A program made the position numbers and the translations under genes. From the NCBI RefSeq assembly GCF_040807025.1, contig NC_090982.1, forward strand, positions 84,370,963 to 84,434,962: a DNA stretch of 64,000 nucleotides. The letters are read 5' to 3'. Shown in pieces: positions 54,501 through 57,982 of the stretch (position 1 is its first letter; every line of letters starts with the position of its first letter). The DNA comes from Struthio camelus (lineage: Eukaryota; Chordata; Aves; Struthioniformes; Struthionidae). The notes under the pieces were generated by a model. That model was not told the DNA's origin, ran no database searches, and saw only the letters and a list, made by a program, of their open reading frames with translations.

Positions 54501-54741
54501 CCTCGAGGGCAAATCCAGCGGCCTGGACGGGCAGAGCCGCTCCAGCAGGCCCCGCGCCGCAAGCATAAAAAGTTTGTTTACGCCAACGCCGAAAAGAAGC
54601 CCCTTGTACGGCGCAAAAACCATCGCAACAAACGCCGCCGCCGGGACGCCGGAGACCTCCGCCCGCCCGCCGCCGCCCTACCTTGGCTCTGCCCTTGGCC
54701 CGGGCCTTGCGGGGGGGCCGCACGGCCGCCGCCTCCGCCAT
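406..54741 (-). CDS. EPG5: EPG5, ectopic P-granules 5 autophagy tethering factor (43 of 44 exons; last exon outside window)
   Basis: EPG5 is a very large cytosolic protein on late endosomes and lysosomes. It is known as a RAB7 effector that binds LC3/GABARAP and promotes STX17-SNAP29-VAMP8 fusion of autophagosomes with lysosomes; human loss causes Vici syndrome. The identification rests on close protein similarity along the whole length to the human protein as I recall it. The reconstruction uses 43 exons with GT-AG boundaries and consistent phases, giving 2525 codons without a stop. Human EPG5 is 2579 residues, so about 70 C-terminal codons lie left of base 1. Residues 21-227 are acidic, Ser/Thr-rich and poorly conserved; the rest is helical-looking and well conserved. 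Two LC3-interacting motifs lie at residues 548-551 and 565-568, and a short coiled coil at about 1607-1632. The start ATG at 54739-54741 has G at -3 and +4. No truncation or frameshift is visible. Exons are listed separately below. Confidence 0.97.
1237..1390. repeat. Local direct repeats with a perfect hairpin
   Basis: CTCTCTGATG occurs three times (about 1238, 1254 and 1286). A perfect 10-bp inverted repeat with 4-base loop lies at 1263-1286. GCTCGACAGAT occurs twice (about 1354 and 1373). In EPG5 intron 42. Confidence 0.85.
1472..1687 (-). CDS. EPG5: EPG5 coding exon 42 (residues 2415-2486)
   Basis: Encodes [40 protein letters not shown] and [16 protein letters not shown]. The acceptor needed for frame is CCGAAAG|C, an AAG site just after an 18-base T run (coding strand). 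Donor CCAG|GTAAGG, phase 2. Confidence 0.9.
1701..1718. repeat. A18 homopolymer next to EPG5 exon 42
   Basis: On the transcript strand this is U18, ending 13 bases before the exon 42 acceptor. It probably serves as the polypyrimidine tract. Confidence 0.9.
3099..3318 (-). CDS. EPG5: EPG5 coding exon 41 (residues 2342-2414)
   Basis: Encodes [38 protein letters not shown] and [10 protein letters not shown]. Acceptor TTTTTAG, donor AAG|GTACAG, phase 2. Extremely conserved. Confidence 0.96.
4147..4389 (-). CDS. EPG5: EPG5 coding exon 40 (residues 2261-2341)
   Basis: Encodes [40 protein letters not shown] and [20 protein letters not shown]. Acceptor TTTCAG, donor GAAG|GTAGGA, phase 1. Confidence 0.95.
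4390..6379 (-). other. EPG5: EPG5 intron 39
   Basis: 2.0 kb with an A17 run at 5638-5654. Plus-strand open frames near 5055-5734 have no recognised similarity. Confidence 0.7.
6380..6524 (-). CDS. EPG5: EPG5 coding exon 39 (residues 2213-2260)
   Basis: Encodes [20 protein letters not shown] and [17 protein letters not shown], almost unchanged from human. Acceptor TTAACAG. The donor CCAG|GTTTGT has T at +3, a non-consensus position. Phase 1. Confidence 0.94.
6655..6864 (-). CDS. EPG5: EPG5 coding exon 38 (residues 2143-2212)
   Basis: Encodes [40 protein letters not shown] and LLKISAGF. Acceptor TCTTCAG, donor CTT|GTAAGT, phase 0. Confidence 0.94.
6865..9338 (-). other. EPG5: EPG5 intron 37
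   Basis: 2.5 kb. Short A runs and unique sequence only; no exon, RNA gene or transposon recognised. Exons 37 and 38 join in phase 0 without a gap relative to human. Confidence 0.75.
9339..9524 (-). CDS. EPG5: EPG5 coding exon 37 (residues 2081-2142)
   Basis: 62 codons: [30 protein letters not shown] and [19 protein letters not shown]. Acceptor TTGCTAG, donor GAG|GTGAGT, phase 0. Confidence 0.95.
11223..11398 (-). CDS. EPG5: EPG5 coding exon 36 (residues 2022-2080)
   Basis: Encodes [36 protein letters not shown] and [17 protein letters not shown]. Acceptor TTCTAG, donor AAA|GTGAGT, phase 0. Very close to human. Confidence 0.95.
12236..12339 (-). CDS. EPG5: EPG5 coding exon 35 (residues 1987-2021)
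   Basis: Encodes [20 protein letters not shown] and [14 protein letters not shown]. The acceptor in frame is CTCAAG|T; a CAG six bases further in would break the frame. Donor AAAG|GTGAGT, phase 1. Confidence 0.91.
12871..12892. repeat. T22 homopolymer
   Basis: The longest pure homopolymer noticed, in EPG5 intron 34. No flanking retroposon body is evident, so it is probably a simple expansion. Confidence 0.9.
13273..13348 (-). CDS. EPG5: EPG5 coding exon 34 (residues 1962-1986)
   Basis: A small 76-base exon encoding [20 protein letters not shown] and DKEDA; it matches human [11 protein letters not shown]. Acceptor CTCTAG, donor AAG|GTATGT, phase 2. Confidence 0.93.
14150..14357 (-). CDS. EPG5: EPG5 coding exon 33 (residues 1893-1961)
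   Basis: Encodes [20 protein letters not shown] and [17 protein letters not shown]. Acceptor TCACAG. The donor is GCGG|GTAATG, with T at +5 instead of G. Phase 1. Confidence 0.92.
14476..14636 (-). CDS. EPG5: EPG5 coding exon 32 (residues 1839-1892)
   Basis: Encodes [20 protein letters not shown] and then a variable Ser-rich linker ending AEALLSAEQ. It uses an AAG acceptor (CCAAAAG|GC). Donor CAG|GTGGGC, phase 0. Confidence 0.93.
15427..15640 (-). CDS. EPG5: EPG5 coding exon 31 (residues 1768-1838)
   Basis: Encodes [39 protein letters not shown] and [17 protein letters not shown]. Acceptor TTGTAG, donor CACA|GTGAGT, phase 1. Reading beyond this donor gives a long open frame, which is intron read-through only. 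Confidence 0.95.
16785..16979 (-). CDS. EPG5: EPG5 coding exon 30 (residues 1703-1767)
   Basis: 65 codons: [39 protein letters not shown] and [13 protein letters not shown]. Acceptor TTTCAG, donor AAG|GTAAAT, phase 0. Confidence 0.95.
17947..18103 (-). CDS. EPG5: EPG5 coding exon 29 (residues 1650-1702)
   Basis: Encodes [40 protein letters not shown] and VEILGQ. The acceptor AAACAG directly follows a 17-base T run (coding strand). Donor CAA|GTGAGT, phase 0. Confidence 0.95.
18110..18126. repeat. A17 homopolymer next to EPG5 exon 29
   Basis: On the transcript strand this is U17, directly followed by AAACAG and exon 29, so it is the acceptor's polypyrimidine tract. Confidence 0.9.
19406..19548 (-). 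CDS. EPG5: EPG5 coding exon 28 (residues 1603-1649), short coiled coil
   Basis: Encodes [20 protein letters not shown] and [15 protein letters not shown]. The stretch at about residues 1607-1632 has heptad-like Leu/Val spacing with charged flanks, so a short coiled coil is likely. Acceptor ATTTAG, donor AC|GTAGGT, phase 2. Confidence 0.93.
20118..20280 (-). CDS. EPG5: EPG5 coding exon 27 (residues 1548-1602)
   Basis: Encodes [38 protein letters not shown] and [11 protein letters not shown]. Acceptor TTTCAG, donor CAG|GTTAGA (T at +3), phase 0. Confidence 0.95.
21240..21411 (-). CDS. EPG5: EPG5 coding exon 26 (residues 1491-1547)
   Basis: Encodes [20 protein letters not shown], a proline-rich linker, then [15 protein letters not shown] and LNILQQHAK. 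Acceptor TTTCTAG, donor AA|GTAAGA, phase 2. Confidence 0.95.
21899..22043 (-). CDS. EPG5: EPG5 coding exon 25 (residues 1443-1490)
   Basis: Encodes [20 protein letters not shown] and ends LMDFTNPLL. Acceptor CCTCAG, donor TTAG|GTAAGA, phase 1. Confidence 0.93.
22977..23100 (-). CDS. EPG5: EPG5 coding exon 24 (residues 1401-1442)
   Basis: Encodes [20 protein letters not shown] and [20 protein letters not shown]. Acceptor TCTCAG, donor CAG|GTGAAG, phase 0. Confidence 0.94.
23101..25310 (-). other. EPG5: EPG5 intron 23
   Basis: 2.2 kb with the AT-rich repeat at 23590-23661. Otherwise nothing recognised; the minus-strand open frame at 24798-25178 is not similar to a known protein. Confidence 0.7.
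23590..23661. repeat. AT-rich simple repeat
   Basis: About 70 bases of alternating TA with TAAA and GATA interruptions in EPG5 intron 23. Self-complementary, so it could extrude a cruciform. Confidence 0.9.
25311..25538 (-). CDS. EPG5: EPG5 coding exon 23 (residues 1325-1400)
   Basis: Encodes [20 protein letters not shown] and [17 protein letters not shown], then a variable Ser/Asp/Gly stretch, and ends [13 protein letters not shown]. Acceptor TTTTTAG, donor CAG|GTAGAG, phase 2. Confidence 0.94.
25727..25893 (-). CDS. EPG5: EPG5 coding exon 22 (residues 1270-1324)
   Basis: Encodes [40 protein letters not shown] and [13 protein letters not shown]. One of the most conserved exons. Acceptor TTTGCAG, donor GG|GTGAGT, phase 2. 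Confidence 0.96.
26773..26892 (-). CDS. EPG5: EPG5 coding exon 21 (residues 1230-1269)
   Basis: 40 codons: [40 protein letters not shown]. Acceptor TTGTACAG, donor AAG|GTGAGA, phase 0. Confidence 0.94.
27237..27305. repeat. T/G-rich low-complexity tract
   Basis: About 70 bases made almost only of T and G on the plus strand, with GGGG, GGGGG, GG and GGGG runs. In EPG5 intron 20. Not matched to a repeat family I recognise. Confidence 0.8.
27707..27817 (-). CDS. EPG5: EPG5 coding exon 20 (residues 1193-1229)
   Basis: 37 codons, [20 protein letters not shown] and [17 protein letters not shown]. Acceptor TTGCAG, donor CAG|GTAAAT, phase 0. Confidence 0.95.
28357..28554 (-). CDS. EPG5: EPG5 coding exon 19 (residues 1127-1192)
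   Basis: 66 codons. The first 13 residues ([13 protein letters not shown]) are divergent, followed by conserved [17 protein letters not shown] and [13 protein letters not shown]. Acceptor TGGCAG, donor AAG|GTAAAT, phase 0. Confidence 0.95.
29496..29640 (-). CDS. EPG5: EPG5 coding exon 18 (residues 1078-1126)
   Basis: Encodes [20 protein letters not shown] followed by [20 protein letters not shown]. Very high conservation. Acceptor CCCCAG, donor CAG|GTAAGT, phase 0. Confidence 0.95.
31071..31211 (-). CDS. EPG5: EPG5 coding exon 17 (residues 1031-1077)
   Basis: Encodes [20 protein letters not shown] and [20 protein letters not shown]. Acceptor TTGACAG; donor CA|GTAAGC, phase 2. A CR1 fragment begins only about 50 bases upstream of this acceptor in the intron. 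Confidence 0.94.
31262..31442 (+). mobile_element. CR1 LINE fragment, 5'-truncated 3' end
   Basis: Reads along the plus strand through the familiar CR1 3' segment: GCCCAGAGAGGTTGTGGAGT, GGAGATATTCAACACCCGCC, TTGAGCAGGGGGGTTGG and CTCCAGAGGTCCCTTCTAGC. It finishes with two ATTCTGTG units, the diagnostic CR1 terminal repeat. The length of about 180 bp is typical of 5' truncation. It lies antisense in EPG5 intron 16. The exact left edge is uncertain by several bases. Confidence 0.92.
32512..32771 (-). CDS. EPG5: EPG5 coding exon 16 (residues 945-1030)
   Basis: Encodes [32 protein letters not shown] and [19 protein letters not shown], all near-identical to human. Acceptor TTTCAG, donor AG|GTAAGT, phase 2. 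Confidence 0.96.
33269..33284. repeat. (CA)8 microsatellite beside AT-rich tract
   Basis: Short CA run following an AT-rich, TATA-like stretch from about 33100 to 33260 in EPG5 intron 15. Confidence 0.85.
34092..34211 (-). CDS. EPG5: EPG5 coding exon 15 (residues 905-944)
   Basis: 40 codons, [20 protein letters not shown] followed by [17 protein letters not shown]; strongly conserved. Acceptor TAGCAG, donor CAG|GTATTC, phase 0. Confidence 0.94.
35476..35640 (-). CDS. EPG5: EPG5 coding exon 14 (residues 850-904)
   Basis: Encodes [20 protein letters not shown] and [15 protein letters not shown]. It uses an AAG-type acceptor (CTCAAAG|G) and a consensus donor CAT|GTAAGT, phase 0. Confidence 0.95.
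35902..36042 (-). CDS. EPG5: EPG5 coding exon 13 (residues 803-849)
   Basis: 47 whole codons: [20 protein letters not shown], then [16 protein letters not shown]. Only a few changes from human. Acceptor TCTCAG, donor ATG|GTAAGT. Confidence 0.95.
36590..36744 (-). CDS. EPG5: EPG5 coding exon 12 (residues 751-802)
   Basis: Encodes [16 protein letters not shown] and the invariant-looking [14 protein letters not shown] segment, ending IVLEIYE. Acceptor TTCTAG, donor GAG|GTGAGT, phase 0. Confidence 0.95.
36745..40531 (-). other. EPG5: EPG5 intron 11, longest intron in window
   Basis: 3.8 kb with the G17 run. Minus-strand open frames at 37375-37638 and 39715-40062 resemble no protein I know and lack splice-consistent context. 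No missing EPG5 exon is expected here, since exons 11 and 12 join in phase. Confidence 0.75.
40095..40111. repeat. G17 homopolymer
   Basis: Seventeen consecutive G on the plus strand (C on the transcript) in EPG5 intron 11. Such runs are prone to length change and sequencing error. Confidence 0.9.
40532..40689 (-). CDS. EPG5: EPG5 coding exon 11 (residues 698-750)
   Basis: Encodes [18 protein letters not shown] followed by [10 protein letters not shown]; nearly identical to human in its first half. Acceptor CCAACAG, donor AAAG|GTAGAA, phase 1. It is followed by the longest intron found here (3.8 kb). Confidence 0.95.
41149..41304 (-). CDS. EPG5: EPG5 coding exon 10 (residues 646-697)
   Basis: Encodes [15 protein letters not shown] and ends [18 protein letters not shown], close to human. 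Acceptor TGTGTAG, donor AAAAG|GTAGGC, phase 2. Confidence 0.94.
42251..42274. repeat. (AC)12 microsatellite
   Basis: Uninterrupted AC dinucleotide run in EPG5 intron 9, preceded by GCGC. A likely length-polymorphic marker. Confidence 0.95.
42582..42732 (-). CDS. EPG5: EPG5 coding exon 9 (residues 596-645)
   Basis: Encodes the strongly conserved [15 protein letters not shown] and [18 protein letters not shown] segments. Acceptor TTTTAG, donor AA|GTAAGA, phase 2. Confidence 0.94.
43212..43326 (-). CDS. EPG5: EPG5 coding exon 8 (residues 558-595), carries second LC3-interacting motif
   Basis: Starts [15 protein letters not shown]. The WILL core at residues 565-568 (bases 43294-43305) is the second LIR motif, preceded and followed by acidic residues. 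The rest ([18 protein letters not shown]) matches human. Acceptor CTGCAG, donor G|GTAAAT, phase 1. Confidence 0.94.
43925..44033 (-). CDS. EPG5: EPG5 coding exon 7 (residues 521-557), carries first LC3-interacting motif
   Basis: Encodes [18 protein letters not shown] and then [13 protein letters not shown]. The WTLV core (residues 548-551, bases 43943-43954) is the first of two tandem LIR motifs described for human EPG5, here followed by acidic residues. Acceptor CCTCAG, donor GAG|GTACAG, phase 0. Confidence 0.94.
44034..46123 (-). other. EPG5: EPG5 intron 6
   Basis: 2.1 kb. It holds a short tandem duplication GCTAGCAACGT near 45234-45256 but no exon or transposon I can support. Confidence 0.7.
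46124..46197 (-). CDS. EPG5: EPG5 coding exon 6 (residues 497-520)
   Basis: Encodes [20 protein letters not shown] and ends in the split lysine codon of SPVK. Acceptor TTTCAG; consensus donor AA|GTAAGT, phase 2. Confidence 0.92.
46545..46574. repeat. (GT)n imperfect microsatellite
   Basis: GT-rich run interrupted by GC and CT steps, in EPG5 intron 5. An alternating purine-pyrimidine tract with Z-DNA potential. Confidence 0.9.
46740..46847 (-). CDS. EPG5: EPG5 coding exon 5 (residues 461-496)
   Basis: 36 whole codons encoding [20 protein letters not shown] and ending EWAVPFIQ, almost identical to human. Acceptor TTTTAG, donor CAG|GTGTGA. Confidence 0.93.
47446..47582 (-). CDS. EPG5: EPG5 coding exon 4 (residues 415-460)
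   Basis: Acceptor TTTACAG, phase 1 entry. It encodes the [18 protein letters not shown] segment, which matches human [18 protein letters not shown]. Donor CTG|GTGAGG, phase 0. Confidence 0.93.
48410..48653 (-). CDS. EPG5: EPG5 coding exon 3 (residues 334-414)
   Basis: Begins [16 protein letters not shown] after acceptor TTTTCAG and contains the conserved [15 protein letters not shown] segment. It ends CAAG|GTGTGT in phase 1. Similarity to the human protein is strong throughout. Confidence 0.95.
48654..50621 (-). other. EPG5: EPG5 intron 2
   Basis: Contains the A-rich minisatellite and an 11-bp-stem hairpin at 49382-49413. Open frames on the plus strand at 49600-50227 show no recognisable protein. 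Confidence 0.75.
48870..48938. repeat. A-rich minisatellite with 11-12 base period
   Basis: Runs of 10 or 11 A are separated by single G bases at 48883, 48895, 48906, 48917 and 48929. It is in EPG5 intron 2, about 220 bases upstream of the exon 3 acceptor; on the transcript it is a long poly-U tract with regular C. Confidence 0.9.
50622..51560 (-). CDS. EPG5: EPG5 coding exon 2 (residues 21-333), largest exon
   Basis: 939 bases. It begins with a lysine run ([10 protein letters not shown]) matching the human KEKKKYE stretch, after acceptor TTTCTAG. Residues 21 to about 227 are Ser/Thr/Gly-rich and probably disordered. From about residue 228 ([19 protein letters not shown]) to the end it becomes highly conserved, including the WLENV and HQDRHEF segments. 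The donor is CAG|GTGCTG, a weak match to consensus. Confidence 0.95.
51561..54681 (-). other. EPG5: EPG5 intron 1
   Basis: 3.1 kb between the promoter-proximal exon and the large exon 2. I see no exon, RNA gene or recognised transposon. The part nearest exon 1 is GC-rich; the rest is ordinary AT-leaning sequence. It may carry enhancer elements, but nothing in the sequence proves it. Confidence 0.75.
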
Positions 54742-54960
54742 GGCCCCGCCGCGGCCCCGCCCGCCTCGCGGCTGCCCCGGCGGCGGCGGCGGAAGGGGCG
54801 GTGGCAGGAGCCCCGCGCGCGGCCAATCAGCAGCGAGGCGAGTACGGCGGCGGCCGAGGGACACAACACGGCGGCTGCGCGGCGGGGCGGGGCTGGGCTG
54901 GGTTGGGCGGTGCACGCAAGTCGGGTTGGGTGGACGCCGCCAGGTCAGAATTTGTCTGCC
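54330..54960. promoter_or_regulatory. EPG5: CpG island at the EPG5 5' end (promoter and 5' UTR region)
   Basis: Strong GC enrichment with dense CpG dinucleotides contrasts sharply with the AT-rich introns on either side. It contains EPG5 coding exon 1 and the start of intron 1. Several runs such as GGCGGCGGCGGCGG lie upstream of the ATG. No TATA box is evident, as expected for a housekeeping gene. The transcription start cannot be placed from sequence alone but should be between about 54760 and 54950. Long open frames on both strands here are a by-product of high GC. Confidence 0.8.
54682..54741 (-). CDS. EPG5: EPG5 coding exon 1 (residues 1-20)
   Basis: Starts [17 protein letters not shown], a short basic, Ala/Arg/Lys-rich leader like the human MAEAVKPQRRAKAKA start. 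The ATG is in a strong initiation context (GCC ATG G). It ends AAG|GTAGGG in phase 0. The exon lies inside the CpG island, consistent with being promoter-proximal. Confidence 0.93.
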
Positions 54961-56737
54961 CCACTTGGAAAACTGCCCGGGAAGAGAAGTTTCTGAAGGC
55001 ACAAAGTCAGCTCAGTGCTGAGGGGCACGCAGAGGTGTTTGACAGTAGCCCCACGGAGGGGAGGGGGGCACTTCTCTCCCCCCGAGCTGAGGTCTGCTGG
55101 GCTCTAGCCCCACGCCGAGAGCTGGTGTGTTGAGAGCGCGAGAGCTCTGCTTTGGGGCGACTTCTGCGCGTTTACTGACTCTGCAGCCCAAGCCTCAGCC
55201 TCAGCGGGGAATCTCCACACCCAGAAGAGCCCTAGCCCCACCTATGGCCCTGGGCCAGCTGGGAAATCCCAATAAAGACAAGATGCAATGTGTTTTAGAG
55301 CAGGCGCTTTCCCGTCACCATGCTAACCTCGTTTCGGCAGCGGCCTGTGGGAACCGTAAGGAAGTATTGCTAAGCGTAGTCAGAGTTCAATTTTCTTCCT
55401 CCGTCTCATGCTCACATGATACCAACATCCAGCACCTGCTCTGCAGAGCTGAACTCAATCAATCACCTACAAGCTGGCACGTATTGAAAACATATTAACA
55501 TGACTGATGAGTTGCAGATCCCACCAACCCTCAAAAAAAAAAAGGCCAAAACCAGGCAACCTGGGGGGCAAACTGCCTTACATGTCCCAGGCCGAGGGTG
55601 AGATTACCTTTGGCAAAGGATTCTGCACCAAACTACAGGGTTTGTTCTCCTTTTAAAGGCCATTTAGATCGCAATAGGATATGAATTCAAAATGCAATAG
55701 CGATTCCTGAAGAACTCCATGCTTAGGCAAGTTATAAATTTGGGCCTGTGGCATTGTGGTCTAAGCGACGTAACAGTTCATGGCTGATCACATGTATTTG
55801 TTCTCATGCTAACCTTCCCTGGTGCGTTCTCTCCCACAACTCTCTTTGTACTTAAAGAAAACAACTTCTGAAAAAAGGGCTCAGAGAGGATGTGCTCCTG
55901 TGGGCTTCCTTACAAGAGAGGCAACTCACCCCTCCTGATCATCCAAGGATGCTTGGAAGGTGTATTAGACCCAGCCTAATGGGAATGAACAGCGCAGAAA
56001 GCAACACATCCAGCACACAAGTTTCAAAACTGTTATTTTTAAGTTATATATTTAAAGAACTAAAACTACAATAGATTCCTTCAGAAGAATATTAGGAGAT
56101 TTGGTCTTCTAGAGAAAAATAGGGCAAATTATTCCTTTACATGTGCACTTTGTACATTTCATTACAATGCAGTCAGACAGAATTTAAAGCTCACTGTGGT
56201 CTCTTCCACACAAGGAAATACAGCAAAGCTCCAGAAACCGATGATGGGCTTGGGTACGCACTGAAGTCATGCAGATTCACCTTGAAGAACATCATACAAC
56301 TGAATGAAGAATCATTTTTGTCACTTCAAAGTGAGTCACGTGGCACCGGATTTAGACAAATAAAATTCTATCCTGATGTCCCTGTGTCCCATCCCTAGGT
56401 CTGATGGACGTAAGGCACTGAGGGAGCTGTTAAGTAACACTGCACATGGAGACTTCGGTGAGGCTAACAGCCATGAAAAATGTGTGCTTATGAATCAAAG
56501 CAATCATCAGACACGAGGTAACAAAAGGGGCACAAACTTTGAGGAGATCTGATCAGGAAAGAGTCTCATGGCTCCAAGCCAACATTAGTAGCCAAGTTTG
56601 TTTCTAATCATGTGTGGTCAGTCCCCAATTGTAAATGGAAATTCTGCTATGGGCTTCAGAGGGAAACAGAACCAGATCCCAGCAGGATTACTGCTGAGTA
56701 TGCCTCTGGGAGACAGGAAACGTGGTCAGAAAAATAT
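54961..56737. other. Intergenic interval between PSTPIP2 and EPG5
   Basis: No gene was recognised. The first few hundred bases upstream of the CpG island are still moderately GC-rich and may hold distal EPG5 promoter elements. The rest is unique-looking sequence without exons, repeats or RNA genes that I can support. Confidence 0.6.
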
Positions 56738-56743
56738 TTTATT
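56738..56743 (-). terminator. PSTPIP2: Candidate PSTPIP2 polyadenylation signal AATAAA
   Basis: AATAAA on the minus strand, about 1.19 kb past the stop codon. Cleavage would fall around 56710-56725. There is no strong GT-rich element beyond it, so confidence is modest. Confidence 0.4.
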
Positions 56744-57932
56744 GTCAAGCTTATTATTAGAGCAGAGGAGGAAGGGATCAGGATAAACAATTGACAATTT
56801 CCCTTTCATTTATGCCATCACTCCAATGTCCCCAAAAACTGGGTTCTGAGCCTGGATCTAGCATCAATATGTGTCCAAAGTGCAGGGAGTCCTAGAAGTT
56901 AGCCAAAGTCAGGTCTGCAGAGCCCATGAACCTAAAAAAATGCAAGCCCCTCTACAGAGGGTGGCTGGAAGAGCCGACCGACTTCCTTTCAGATCTTCAA
57001 TAGCCTTTTAGGGTGAGTGACTTCCCAGCAGCTCTGTAGCAACTCAGCCTCCCTTGGTGGCTGTGCCGAGGGCTGCTACACCAGGCAAGATACAAATCAA
57101 CTTTCAGTATCAGTGCCTAAACCTGGAGCACATGTACAGCAAAGCCAGACCTGTGTTTAGCATTGTAATCCCTGGTGCTGCTCTAAATAAGCTCCCTGAG
57201 ACTCATTACTAAAATTAAGTCCAGATTACAAACTTAATCACACTAATGACAAACTTTAGAAGTGGGCCAAAGTGGAACCTCAGCTTTGAATAACCTTAGA
57301 CCTGCGTAGGATATGTATGCTCTCAACACAAACCAGCGTGCCCAAAGCATCACACAGAGCTCTTCTTGGCACATGTGACTTCTCAGTTATCTAGAGAGTA
57401 AAAGGCTCCAGACTCTTCCAGATGAGCACACATTAAAAGAACTTCAAATCAAAATTTCTGCTGACACAGAAGATCCCCTTGTGTCCAGGTCCAGTGCTTA
57501 TATTCCTTTTCTTTCCCTGAGTGTGAAGATGAGATGTCTGTCTCCAGAGTTTGCTGATGAAAGGAGCAGATTTTTAGCAGCCACGTTCTGAATGTACAAG
57601 TAATTATCAGAGTCCTCAATTACTTTCTTAAAACGGAGAAGCACTTCAGTTCTGTATTGCTGGGAATAACTAAAAACATGGCCTCTGCCACGCTGGTCAG
57701 ACGGACAACATCTTCTGCTTGGAAGTACTGCCCAGAGAACCTACAGAATAGGATTTTTGGTGTCTAAATCACAGCTCCAGCTCAGACAAGTTTTGGGAGG
57801 GCTGACGTGATTGTCACTCACAGCTGGTCACCTCCAAATGTCATCCCCTTTCTTCCTCAATGACCCCCCCCTATGCAGCTGCATCTCACAATAAATCCTT
57901 TCTTCACTGAATTCAGTTACTTACTGTGGCTG
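56738..57932 (-). other. PSTPIP2: PSTPIP2 3' untranslated region (probable extent)
   Basis: Sequence downstream of the stop codon on the minus strand. The first AATAAA-type signal I find on that strand is at 56738-56743, giving a UTR of about 1.2 kb. The end point is an inference; alternative signals or a longer UTR cannot be excluded. Confidence 0.45.
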
Positions 57933-57982
57933 TTAATGATGTATCAAGCTGTAGCCATCGACTGTAACGTAATCAGGATCAT
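57933..57982 (-). CDS. PSTPIP2: PSTPIP2 terminal coding exon with stop codon
   Basis: Encodes DDPDYVTVDGYSLIHH and stop TAA (57933-57935). Human ends DDPNYSLVDDYSLLYQ. Two of the three tail tyrosines are kept; the last is replaced by histidine. Acceptor TTTTAG. Confidence 0.94.

Noticed and set aside
54574..54996. 140-codon plus-strand frame, and several overlapping frames on both strands at the CpG island
   Set aside because: High GC content removes stop codons by chance. Composition is Ala/Arg/Gly/Pro repeats on every frame, and only the short EPG5 exon 1 frame fits a known protein.
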